DNA of 64,000 nt from the NCBI GenBank assembly GCA_046462475.1, contig JBKGVB010000015.1, positions 20,471-84,470 on the forward strand. The letters are read 5' to 3'. The notes beneath the pieces are model-generated. The model saw only the letters and a list, made by a program, of their open reading frames with translations, ran no database searches and was not told the origin of the DNA. Both the position numbers and the translations under genes were made by a program. The stretch comes from JASLCR01 sp046462475. GTDB taxonomy: Bacteria; Patescibacteriota; Saccharimonadia; Saccharimonadales; Saccharimonadaceae. Position 1 is the stretch's first letter. Each line of letters opens with the position of its first letter. Of this stretch, positions 9,164-16,657 are shown piece after piece.

Positions 9164-9727
9164 CTATTTTACCACCGGCTTTTCATCTTGCAAATGATAC
9201 ATTCTCAGCCACTCATACATCACGATTCCAGCCGCTACACCAACATTCACGGAGCGAGTACTCCCAAGTTGCTCTATGGCAACGATGTGATCTGCTTTTT
9301 CCAATAATTCGGGTGATATTCCAGGACCCTCCGCACCAAAGACAAGAACGGCATTTTGCGGCAGCGCAGTCTGTGAAAGCATCTTAGCGTCCGCGACATT
9401 ATCTATAGCAACCACTGTGCGTCCGCGACGATGCATTTCATCGATAAATTCATCAACGAGGGTAAAGTATTCAAGCTGCAAGTACTTATCTGTCGCCATA
9501 GCCCCGCGCTTATTCCACTGCCGCCGACCAACGACATGTATTGTCCGTACGCCGAAAGCATTTGCACTCCGCACGATAGTACCCATATTGAAATCTCGCT
9601 CAAGATTTTCGATAGCTACCTCTAGCATCACGCCGCGCCGATTGAGCTCGGCGACAATAGCATCATGAGAAAGCCCCTTGAATTCATCAGTGACATTGCG
9701 CGTGTCTTCTTGCATGGTAACCTTCAT
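9164..9727 (-). CDS. SpoU/TrmH-family RNA 2'-O-methyltransferase
   Basis: SPOUT-fold RNA methyltransferase, 187 aa, expected to methylate a ribose in tRNA or rRNA using S-adenosylmethionine. The three SpoU motifs are visible: NLERDFNMGTIVRSANAFG (about 42-60), LVFGAEGPGIS, and the knot-forming SVNVGVAAGIVMYEWLR near the C terminus. The exact target (TrmH, RlmB or TrmL type) cannot be assigned. The ATG at 9715 has a better Shine-Dalgarno (AAGG, 5 nt spacing) than the one at 9727, so the first four residues are doubtful. It lies 5 nt downstream of the next gene and forms an operon with it. Confidence 0.9.
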   Translation of the reverse strand: MKVTMQEDTRNVTDEFKGLSHDAIVAELNRRGVMLEVAIENLERDFNMGTIVRSANAFGVRTIHVVGRRQWNKRGAMATDKYLQLEYFTLVDEFIDEMHRRGRTVVAIDNVADAKMLSQTALPQNAVLVFGAEGPGISPELLEKADHIVAIEQLGSTRSVNVGVAAGIVMYEWLRMYHLQDEKPVVK

Positions 9728-9732
9728 TCGGC

Positions 9733-10308
9733 TTAGCGACGTATGATATCGCGGGCAAGGCTGATTGCCTGATTCATATCATTTGCCTCTGGAGTTGCAC
9801 CAACACCATAGCTAATACGCAGCATACTTTTATCATTCAAGACGTTGAGCTGTCCAAGCGATTTATCAAAGTAGGCTTCATCACCGAGATTTGCAACAGC
9901 CTCAGAAGTCTGCATGGTCTTTTTTGCATTAAACTCTGACCTAACTACCGTAATACCTCGGTCATTTACCGCAGAGAGGACGGCAAGCGCCATTACTTTC
10001 ATCTTTGAGCGGTCTCTCGACTGGTCGGTGTAACTACAGCTACTTGTAGCCACATCACCAGAGACGGCCGGTTCGTTAACCGGACTGCCAATAACATCCT
10101 TGCCTAGCAGCTTATGAGCCTCACTCATCGTCAAAAGCTCACACGCATCTACCGGATTATATTTATATGTTACTTTCTTAGGTACGACATTATAGATGAA
10201 CAGCACTATGAGTCCAAGAACCACAATCCCTCCAAGGGTAGCGAAAATAATATGAACTGGAGTTTTGTGGTCACGATAGAATGCTTTTACAGTATCAGTA
10301 GATTTCAT
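9733..10308 (-). CDS. Single-pass membrane protein with extracytoplasmic domain
   Basis: 191 aa. A membrane segment at about residues 18-40 (IIFATLGGIVVLGLIVLFIY) is followed by an outside domain. DACELLTMSEAHKLLG and a later CSYTD resemble the CxLLT...lLG...CxY pattern of actinobacterial DUF3558-type surface proteins; this is a by-eye resemblance only. Function unknown. -10 TATACT ends 6 nt before the ATG, so it should be leaderless and lead a two-gene operon with the SpoU gene. Confidence 0.85.
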   Translation of the reverse strand: MKSTDTVKAFYRDHKTPVHIIFATLGGIVVLGLIVLFIYNVVPKKVTYKYNPVDACELLTMSEAHKLLGKDVIGSPVNEPAVSGDVATSSCSYTDQSRDRSKMKVMALAVLSAVNDRGITVVRSEFNAKKTMQTSEAVANLGDEAYFDKSLGQLNVLNDKSMLRISYGVGATPEANDMNQAISLARDIIRR

Positions 10309-10314
10309 AGGCTA

Positions 10315-10320
10315 AGTATA
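10315..10320 (-). promoter_or_regulatory. -10 element of the membrane protein/SpoU operon
   Basis: TATACT ending 6 nt before the ATG at 10308; leaderless arrangement. Confidence 0.75.
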
Positions 10321-10390
10321 ACAGCGAGTTGCTTATTAGGTAATATGCCCTGGTCTTATTTCCAGCGGATTGTAGGCATTAGGCAAAATA

Positions 10391-10412
10391 AAAAATCCTC
10401 GTTGAGGATTTT
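10391..10412 (-). terminator. Terminator after tRNA-Leu(CAG)
   Basis: Perfect stem AAAATCCTC/GAGGATTTT with a 3-nt loop, followed on the minus strand by a T-rich tract. Confidence 0.85.
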
Positions 10413-10414
10413 CC

Positions 10415-10501
10415 TGGTGCGGATGAGAGGACTTGAACCTCCACGTACTTGCGTACACTAGCACCTGAAGCTAGCGCGTCTACCAATTCCGCCACATCCG
10501 C
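10415..10501 (-). tRNA. tRNA-Leu (anticodon CAG)
   Basis: 87 nt including an encoded CCA. Acceptor stem GCGGATG/CATCCGC; anticodon stem CTAGC/GCTAG with loop TTCAGGT giving CAG; long variable arm (GTAC-GCAA-GTAC) typical of leucine tRNAs; T-loop TTCAAGT. It shares its acceptor stem with the tRNA-Leu(UAG) at 12201. Confidence 0.97.
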
Positions 10502-10523
10502 GTGCATCAGAAGAGTCTTGCTC

Positions 10524-10552
10524 ATTATAGCGTCATACTACTAGAGAGACAA
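10524..10552 (-). promoter_or_regulatory. tRNA-Leu(CAG) promoter
   Basis: -35 TTGTCT (10547-10552), 17-nt spacer, -10 TATAAT (10524-10529), about 22 nt before the mature tRNA. Confidence 0.75.
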
Positions 10553-10553
10553 G

Positions 10554-12116
10554 CTACTTCTTGTGGTGAGATCCGCGCAATTTTGAGACGAGTTCATGGA
10601 CTGACATCGACTGCTTCACACCGGTGGCGAGAATATTATGCGGATCGAACGCCTTTCTGATAGCCTCAAATAACTCATTCACCTCGGCGCTCTGAGCATT
10701 TTGCACGTGCGCTGCCTGCAGCAGCCCTTCGCTATGGACACCCGCAAGGCTGCCATTGTATTTCTCCAGAAGTTTTGCAATGTCATCGATGAGCCGAAGT
10801 GCCGCTTGCTTACCACCCACGGTGTTGAGGTTTAATGCAGGTCGAGTTGTCCATGTATTCTCAAGTGGCAAGCCATAGAGCGGAAGAGCTACACGTCGCT
10901 TTTCGGCAAGCTCAGCAAGTTCCCGTGCAAATTCTTCAAATCGTTCGATCGGTACATACATGCCGTCAACGATCGGTAAGCTTGCAGTGCCCTTTTCGTC
11001 AGCATGAAACGCCGAAGCAGCAAGACTCTCGATACTGGCAAGGTCACTTTCGCTTATGTTTTCTGCTTCTTCTACGACTGCACCAGCTTGCTCCAGCAGT
11101 TTGCTCGCGCGCTTCAATTTTCGCAGCTGGCCACGATACGATGCATTATCATACCATACGACAAGCAATGTTGCGTGGCTCATTTCACCACCAAATACCT
11201 TGCCTGTCTGGCGAGCTTCTCGTACCATATCAGCGCTAAAGTACTCGACGCGCGATGGATCAAGCTTTGTCAGCTTATCGAGAGCATCCCGTGCTTTTGA
11301 GGCATCATCAAACGCAGCCACGACTGCCGCACGTTTTGGAGATGTATACTCAGCCTTGAGGATCAATTCACTGATAATACCCAGTGTGCCCTGAGAACCA
11401 CCAAGCAGCGGCATAAGATCGAACGAGCCATCTTTACGGCGCACACTCGTAATACCATTGTATCCGGCACTGTCTGTAGGCAATCCCTCGATGGTCTTTT
11501 GGCTATCTTCAATCAGCCCATCGATCTGGCGATAAATATCAGCCTCCAGCGTTTGCTGACCTTCTTTTTTGCTCAGCTCACGTTTGCTCAGGCGCTTCGT
11601 TTGTAGTACATCACCATTGGCCAACACGACTTCAATCTGCTCGACCCACGATGCCATGTCAATACTCGTCCAGCCATCAGCGATCACGCCTCCGATTGTC
11701 GCCGACTCATCAATTCCTTGCAGGGCAGGAATTGTCACTCCCTGGAGAAACAACGCATTCTGCAACTCGCCAATAGTAACGCCCGGCTGCAAGCGAACAA
11801 GTCGTTGCTTTGGATCGTATTCGAGTAGTTTATTCATATGCTCAGCAAGCGACACCACAATGCCACTCGTTAACGCCGCGCCAGTAATATTAGTACCTCC
11901 ACCTCGAGCTGTCACTGGTAATTGATGACCTTTTTCGGCGAGCTGCCAAGTAAATCGGAGAAGTTTACGTATGTCATTTGTCGTTCGAGGAAATGCTACG
12001 ATTTCTGGCTGAATAGTTAAGATACTACCATCTGTGGCATACTTACTCGTTACTGAATCATCGGTTGCTACCTCGCCAAGCAAATGTTGATTCAAATACT
12101 GCGCTAGTTTATTCAT
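10554..12116 (-). CDS. FAD-binding oxidase (GlcD/D-lactate dehydrogenase type)
   Basis: 520 aa flavoprotein of the FAD_binding_4 (PCMH) family, which oxidises 2-hydroxy acids such as D-lactate or glycolate. The FAD-binding segment is VTARGGGTNITGAAL (about 71-85), with PGVTIGELQNALFLQG and the later GGSQGTLGIISELIL. The C-terminal half matches the cap and ends in FDPHNILATGVKQ, the usual FDP-x-ilNPGK-like end. No Fe-S CxxC cluster is seen, unlike DLD2/GlcF fusions. GGGGA precedes the ATG, and an extended -10 (TGG-TATGAT) lies at 12140-12148. It sits alone between two divergently oriented tRNA-Leu genes. Confidence 0.9.
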   Translation of the reverse strand: MNKLAQYLNQHLLGEVATDDSVTSKYATDGSILTIQPEIVAFPRTTNDIRKLLRFTWQLAEKGHQLPVTARGGGTNITGAALTSGIVVSLAEHMNKLLEYDPKQRLVRLQPGVTIGELQNALFLQGVTIPALQGIDESATIGGVIADGWTSIDMASWVEQIEVVLANGDVLQTKRLSKRELSKKEGQQTLEADIYRQIDGLIEDSQKTIEGLPTDSAGYNGITSVRRKDGSFDLMPLLGGSQGTLGIISELILKAEYTSPKRAAVVAAFDDASKARDALDKLTKLDPSRVEYFSADMVREARQTGKVFGGEMSHATLLVVWYDNASYRGQLRKLKRASKLLEQAGAVVEEAENISESDLASIESLAASAFHADEKGTASLPIVDGMYVPIERFEEFARELAELAEKRRVALPLYGLPLENTWTTRPALNLNTVGGKQAALRLIDDIAKLLEKYNGSLAGVHSEGLLQAAHVQNAQSAEVNELFEAIRKAFDPHNILATGVKQSMSVHELVSKLRGSHHKK

Positions 12117-12139
12117 TGTTTTCCCCGTTTATTACCTCT

Positions 12140-12148
12140 ATCATACCA
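12140..12148 (-). promoter_or_regulatory. Extended -10 promoter of FAD oxidase
   Basis: TGG-TATGAT about 24 nt before the ATG, giving a short leader with a GGGGA ribosome site. Confidence 0.55.
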
Positions 12149-12176
12149 TAAGCAACTTCTCATACACACAAATCTT

Positions 12177-12185
12177 TGGTATAGT
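12177..12185 (+). promoter_or_regulatory. Extended -10 promoter of tRNA-Leu(UAG)
   Basis: TGG-TATAGT, 15 nt before the tRNA 5' end. Confidence 0.6.
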
Positions 12186-12200
12186 AGTGAAGCTACATTC

Positions 12201-12285
12201 GCGGATGTGGTGGAATTGGTAGACACGCATGCCTTAGGAGCATGTGCCTTCGGGCGTGAAGGTTCAAGTCCTTTCATCCGCACCA
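12201..12285 (+). tRNA. tRNA-Leu (anticodon UAG)
   Basis: 85 nt including an encoded CCA. Acceptor GCGGATG/CATCCGC; anticodon stem CATGC/GCATG with loop CTTAGGA giving TAG; variable arm TGCCTTCGGGCG; T-loop TTCAAGT. A strong terminator follows immediately. Confidence 0.97.
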
Positions 12286-12323
12286 AAGATAAAACCCGAT
12301 CGTAAAGACCGGGTTTTATCTTT
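12286..12323 (+). terminator. Terminator after tRNA-Leu(UAG)
   Basis: Long near-perfect stem AAAGATAAAACCCG / CGGGTTTTATCTTT with a T-rich 3' arm, starting directly after the CCA. Confidence 0.85.
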
Positions 12324-12374
12324 GGTTACGTGCTAAAGTTTGAGTCCTCACGGTTGCAGTCTCAGCTGAACTGA

Positions 12375-12380
12375 TATACT
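12375..12380 (+). promoter_or_regulatory. -10 element of the HAD phosphatase gene
   Basis: Extended form TGA-TATACT ending 6 nt before the ATG at 12387; leaderless. Confidence 0.8.
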
Positions 12381-12386
12381 TAACTC

Positions 12387-13157
12387 ATGCAAAAAGACAA
12401 GGCTCTCATTTTTGACATTGACGGTACTGCTATAGACTCACCGAGCCAAAAACTACCGACAGAACGGCTCAAGAGTGCCTTTCAAACAATCAAAAGCACG
12501 TATTATATCTGTGCTGCTACGGGACGCCCTTGGCCATTTGCAAAGCCAGTCCTCCAAGCTATGAATTTAACCGATCCGTGCATCATCTCTGGAGGAACAC
12601 AAATCTGCGACCCGAAGGGTGGCACCATTCTTTGGCAGTGCAATATCGAAAAAGCAGACGTACAAACGATTAAACAAATACTCATTAACTATCCGGACTA
12701 TGGTCTAGTAATAAACGATTTCAGCGAGAAGGACTACTTTGGGGGTGGCATTTCTTCTACACAACTCAATCCTAATCAAGATATCTTCTTTGCGGATTTT
12801 GTATTTGTTCCCGACACCATTGCTATCGAGATTGCTGAAGAACTTAGAGGAATCAAGGGGATTTCCTGTATTTTGGGAACCTCACAAAAACCAGGCCACA
12901 AGGATATACATATAACAAATCATCGTGCCACTAAAGAGCATGCTGTCGCCAAGCTACTTTCCCAACTAAAAGTTGACCGCCAACATACTTGGGGTTTTGG
13001 CGATGCACTGAACGACATTCATCTTTTCAATGCAGTTAACACTAAGATCGCGATGGGAAATGCCGTACAAGAACTGAAAGCTCAAGCTGATGAAATTATT
13101 CCACCTGTATCCGAAGATGGACTAGCACAGTACCTCGAAAGGTTTGCAATAGGCTAA
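12387..13157 (+). CDS. HAD-superfamily hydrolase (Cof/IIB type)
   Basis: 256 aa phosphatase of the haloacid dehalogenase superfamily. Motif I is FDIDGT (residues 9-14, nucleophile Asp10 and acid Asp12), motif II is the T in AATGRP, and motif IV is GFGDALNDIHLF with two Asp for Mg2+. The large cap between motifs II and III fits subclass IIB, which removes phosphate from sugar phosphates or cofactors; the substrate cannot be told. It has no Shine-Dalgarno, and its ATG lies 6 nt after an extended -10. Confidence 0.9.
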   Translation: MQKDKALIFDIDGTAIDSPSQKLPTERLKSAFQTIKSTYYICAATGRPWPFAKPVLQAMNLTDPCIISGGTQICDPKGGTILWQCNIEKADVQTIKQILINYPDYGLVINDFSEKDYFGGGISSTQLNPNQDIFFADFVFVPDTIAIEIAEELRGIKGISCILGTSQKPGHKDIHITNHRATKEHAVAKLLSQLKVDRQHTWGFGDALNDIHLFNAVNTKIAMGNAVQELKAQADEIIPPVSEDGLAQYLERFAIG

Positions 13158-13184
13158 AGCATACCGAGCTTATCTCCGCCAAAC

Positions 13185-13205
13185 AAAAAACGCCTCATTG
13201 GCGTT
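13185..13205. terminator. Terminator between HAD and rsmD
   Basis: AACGCC-loop-GGCGTT stem with AAAAAA on the left (T-run for the minus-strand rsmD operon) and TAATATTTTT on the right; probably serves both convergent units. Confidence 0.8.
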
Positions 13206-13212
13206 AATATTT

Positions 13213-13755
13213 TTACCCCACTCGGCGGAAGAAGGTGAGGTGTGCATTTCCATAACTACGATTGTCCACCACAACAATTCCGGTTTGAATTGGCACCTCA
13301 CCTTTTCCTGTGTGCGATAATACCATAAGCGCTCCGGGTTTGAGAAGCCCAAAAAGCTTTTTGACTGTGGAAAACTGCAAGTCATGATATGGCGGATCGG
13401 CAAATATCAGATCAAAATCACTTTCACCCGCAGTTTCAATCCAACTCGCCACTCCAGCACGAATTACCTTGGTTTTGTCCTCAATATCCAGGGTCTCAAT
13501 GTTTTTTGCAATAATCTTTGCAGCAATACGATCTTTTTCGACAAACACTGCCTCGCGAGCACCACGGCTCAATGCCTCAAGCCCTAATGCGCCCGATCCT
13601 GCGAAAGCATCGAGAACACGAGCATCCTCTACCGCATCCGCCAGTGAATTAAAGAGTGCGCCACGTACACGCTCACTCATCGCATGAGTACTAGAGCGCC
13701 CTGGCGCGTCAAGTGGCCGGCTGCCAAACTTACCAGCGATAATTCGAACGTTCAC
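13213..13755 (-). CDS. rsmD: 16S rRNA m2G966 methyltransferase RsmD
   Basis: 180 aa class I S-adenosylmethionine methyltransferase. VRIIAGKFGSRPLDAPG at the N terminus and TRPTSERVRGALF-like STHAMSERVRGALFN are RsmD hallmarks; VLDAFAGSGALGLEALSRGA is motif I and FADPPY (about 118-123) is the catalytic NPPY-type motif. The start codon is GTG, overlapping the TGA of the upstream gene (GTGA), so it is translationally coupled to the phospholipase-like gene. Confidence 0.95.
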   Translation of the reverse strand: MNVRIIAGKFGSRPLDAPGRSSTHAMSERVRGALFNSLADAVEDARVLDAFAGSGALGLEALSRGAREAVFVEKDRIAAKIIAKNIETLDIEDKTKVIRAGVASWIETAGESDFDLIFADPPYHDLQFSTVKKLFGLLKPGALMVLSHTGKGEVPIQTGIVVVDNRSYGNAHLTFFRRVG

Positions 13756-14555
13756 TGCTTGCTCCTTCGGATTGCTTCAATCCAAGCTAATGTTACCATC
13801 TCGGCAATCGTTGGGACTAGTATATCTCGTGTTCTTCTACCTAGACGACGAGTCCAACCCTTTGCGAGGAACTCATCGTACATATGCATCGAGTCAATTT
13901 TCGACAAGGCACCTAAGAAAATCTTTTCATATCCATCTTTTTCAAGTAATAGCAGCTGCCTGGTGTGAATATCTGTCGGCGCTACTTTTTGTGGAGCAAT
14001 CACTGCCGCAACACCATGCTCGAAGCCAACATGCGATACCATCACTCCCTTCGCACCCCAATACTTCCAGTTGTTTACGAGTTGCTCACGCCGGGTATCT
14101 CCTGAGATGATTATTTTCTTCCTCAGGGTATCACGCGTTTCCCTTCCCTCGCCGCGCAGCTTCTCGACCTCTTCCTCGAATGGATAATGGTGCGCCGGGG
14201 TCAGTCCATCTGTCACCGCGTGCGCCAACCATGCAGCTTCAAATGCCGCCCGCTCATGGTTATTGCCCCGAAGTGCCGCTGCAAGGTTATAAATATGATC
14301 CTCAATTTCATCGAGAAGTTGCCGATCGGTCGGATCATTTGGATCGATGAAATGCCATGGCTCATCTTTAGCCGGACTCTTGCGCTTTATGCCATCAGGA
14401 CCATTTTTACCTTCGAAATGCAGAATCTCCCTGATTGTAGGAAAATACTCATGCGGCAGCTGTTTTCTGAGTGTACGACGAGCAATGCGATCAATTCGCT
14501 GATGTACGCCTACGATGAGACCAGATTTGGAATGAAATGTTGTACCAGAATACAT
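13752..14555 (-). CDS. Zinc-dependent phospholipase C/S1-P1 nuclease-like protein
   Basis: 267 aa. The spacing of histidines and aspartates fits the trinuclear-zinc PLC/P1-nuclease fold: HQRID (His18, Asp22), WHFIDP (His68, Asp71) and AHAVTDGLTPAHHYP (His112, Asp116, His122), the last matching the HxxxDxxxPxH motif of that family. No signal peptide is evident, which is unusual for secreted phospholipases. The assignment is from motif pattern only; it could hydrolyse phospholipids or nucleic acid. It overlaps rsmD by 4 nt and follows recG on the complementary direction of the same strand. Confidence 0.7.
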   Translation of the reverse strand: MYSGTTFHSKSGLIVGVHQRIDRIARRTLRKQLPHEYFPTIREILHFEGKNGPDGIKRKSPAKDEPWHFIDPNDPTDRQLLDEIEDHIYNLAAALRGNNHERAAFEAAWLAHAVTDGLTPAHHYPFEEEVEKLRGEGRETRDTLRKKIIISGDTRREQLVNNWKYWGAKGVMVSHVGFEHGVAAVIAPQKVAPTDIHTRQLLLLEKDGYEKIFLGALSKIDSMHMYDEFLAKGWTRRLGRRTRDILVPTIAEMVTLAWIEAIRRSKQ

Positions 14556-14589
14556 AATTTTTAGCTGCGCCTAATAGGACAAATCTTAT

Positions 14590-16623
14590 TTAATTCAATG
14601 TTGTCAGTCGCTGATATTTTTCTACCTCATGCGCCAACTCTTTATAGTCTAGCAGGTTTTGCGAAGAGGAAACGAACCACTCGGCTTGCTTCTGGGCTCG
14701 TGAAATGAGTAGCGTCTCACCGAGGGTAGCCACTTGCAGGTTGAGATCACCGTGCTGCGCGCGACCATATATTTCACCCGGACCACGTAGCTTGAGATCC
14801 ATCTCGGCAAGATAGAATCCGTCAGTAGACTTTTCAACTTCTTTGAGACGCTGAGACGGCTTTTTGGTGTCGCTCGTCAGCAAGAAACAGTAGCTCTGAT
14901 GCTCACCTCGTCCGACACGTCCACGCAATTGATGCAGCTGCGCCAGGCCGTATTGCTCAGCATCTTCAATCAATATAAGCGTCGCATTTGGGACATCGAC
15001 GCCAACTTCGACGACGGTTGTTGAGACAAGAATATCAAATTCTCCGCGTGAAAATTTTGCCATCACCTCGTCTTTTTCCTGCGACTTCATGCGGCCATGC
15101 AGTAAGCCTATCTTTCGGTGCCCAAAGATAGAATTCTGTAATTTTTTATATTCGGCCTGTACACTTTTTGCTTCGTTTGTCGGATTCTCATCGATCAGGC
15201 GGCAGATCACATAGACCTGACGGCCTTTTTCGATCTCCTGATCAATTGCCTTGTAAAGTTGCGAGCGGCTAACAGGCGACCAAATTTTTGTCTTGATAGG
15301 CAGACGGTTCTTCGGCTTAGCATTCAGCACAGAAACATCCAGCTCGCCATAGAGTGTCAAGGCAAGCGAGCGTGGAATCGGCGTGGCCGTCATCGCAAGA
15401 AGATGTGGCATATGCGGCGACTTTTGTAGTAACTCCTGGCGCTGAGCAACCCCAAAACGATGCTGCTCGTCGACTACTACAAAGCCCAGTTTATGGAATT
15501 GCACCGTAGGGCCGAGGAGTGCATGCGTACCGACAAGCACATTGATCTCACCACTTTTCAGTTGTTCCAGGAGCGTTTGACGCGCCTTCCCTTTTACATT
15601 GCCCGTCAGCAACGCAACTCGTACGTCCTGCGGCTTCAGTAAGTTTTGCAACGTGTCAGCATGCTGCGAGGCTAGAATCTCCGTAGGAGCAAGCACCGCC
15701 GATTGAAACCCATCTTTTGCAGCCTGCAGGGCAGCTAAACCGGCAACGACCGTCTTTCCAGCACCCACGTCACCCTGCAAGAGACGATTCATCGGAGTTG
15801 TGCGCTCAAAATCTTTCAAAATATCCCACGCGGCAATACGCTGTGCAGGCGTGAGCTCAAAGGGCAAATTCTCTACAAACTTCTTCACTTCCGGCTGATT
15901 AAACTTCATAGGCCAGCCTTGCAGCTCAGAATTGGCCTTTTTATTCAATCTGGCCGCGAGCAGCAAACCGAACATCTCGTCAAACGCAAGCCGTTCCTTA
16001 GCGCGCACAATATCTTCAGCGCTTCCTGGAAAATGCATACCCAAAAGTGCGTCAGAATAGCTAATCAGCTTTTCGCTCTGCAGAATCTTACTCGGCATAG
16101 GGTCTGGGAGCATTGTCATGAGCGGCCGCAGCTCGCTTAGGACCTTGCGCACCACTTGGCTCTTCAACCCTTTAATACTCGGATAGACTGGCAGTATCCT
16201 ATCCGTCTGAACTGGCATATCTTTTACTTTTTCAACGCTTGGATTAGTGAGTTGATAGTGATTGTAATTAAACTCAAAATCACCGGAAAAGTAGAATTCT
16301 TCCTCAGGATTTTTCAATTGCGTCTGCCGATACGGCTGATTAAACCACACTGCATTGAGCTTACCCGATCCGTCATTTAGTATTGCCGTCGCAATCGTCA
16401 TACCACGGCGCACACGCTTTATCGTTATACTCTCGGCCTTTGCTTTAATTGTACGTTTCCCAGGCTTAATCTCCGCAATAGGGACAATCTCAGAAAAGTC
16501 TTCGTGTTTGCGCGGTAAAAACGTGATGAGATCGCCGACTGTATGAACACCCGCCACTTTGAATTGTTCGGCGGTTTTCGGCCCCACTCCCTTGATGCGA
16601 TCTACGTTCGTCGAGAGATTCAT
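14590..16623 (-). CDS. recG: ATP-dependent DNA helicase RecG
   Basis: 677 aa branch-migration helicase that remodels stalled replication forks. The N-terminal wedge/OB domain (about 1-230) is followed by Walker A GDVGAGKT, DEQH (VVDEQHRFG), MTATPIP and the C-terminal motif LIDEN...GRMKSQEKDEVM, with motif VI QLRGRVGRG. The ATG at 16623 was chosen because the protein then begins with the usual NVDRIKGVGPKTAEQF start, and because an extended -10 TGC-TATACT ends 7 nt before it. It is transcribed towards the phospholipase-like gene, 34 nt away. Confidence 0.96.
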   Translation of the reverse strand: MNLSTNVDRIKGVGPKTAEQFKVAGVHTVGDLITFLPRKHEDFSEIVPIAEIKPGKRTIKAKAESITIKRVRRGMTIATAILNDGSGKLNAVWFNQPYRQTQLKNPEEEFYFSGDFEFNYNHYQLTNPSVEKVKDMPVQTDRILPVYPSIKGLKSQVVRKVLSELRPLMTMLPDPMPSKILQSEKLISYSDALLGMHFPGSAEDIVRAKERLAFDEMFGLLLAARLNKKANSELQGWPMKFNQPEVKKFVENLPFELTPAQRIAAWDILKDFERTTPMNRLLQGDVGAGKTVVAGLAALQAAKDGFQSAVLAPTEILASQHADTLQNLLKPQDVRVALLTGNVKGKARQTLLEQLKSGEINVLVGTHALLGPTVQFHKLGFVVVDEQHRFGVAQRQELLQKSPHMPHLLAMTATPIPRSLALTLYGELDVSVLNAKPKNRLPIKTKIWSPVSRSQLYKAIDQEIEKGRQVYVICRLIDENPTNEAKSVQAEYKKLQNSIFGHRKIGLLHGRMKSQEKDEVMAKFSRGEFDILVSTTVVEVGVDVPNATLILIEDAEQYGLAQLHQLRGRVGRGEHQSYCFLLTSDTKKPSQRLKEVEKSTDGFYLAEMDLKLRGPGEIYGRAQHGDLNLQVATLGETLLISRAQKQAEWFVSSSQNLLDYKELAHEVEKYQRLTTLN

Positions 16624-16630
16624 TATATTC

Positions 16631-16636
16631 AGTATA
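16631..16636 (-). promoter_or_regulatory. recG -10 element
   Basis: Extended TGC-TATACT ending 7 nt before the recG ATG; no convincing -35; leaderless. Confidence 0.75.
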
Positions 16637-16657
16637 GCAACCGGCGAATACTGGCCG

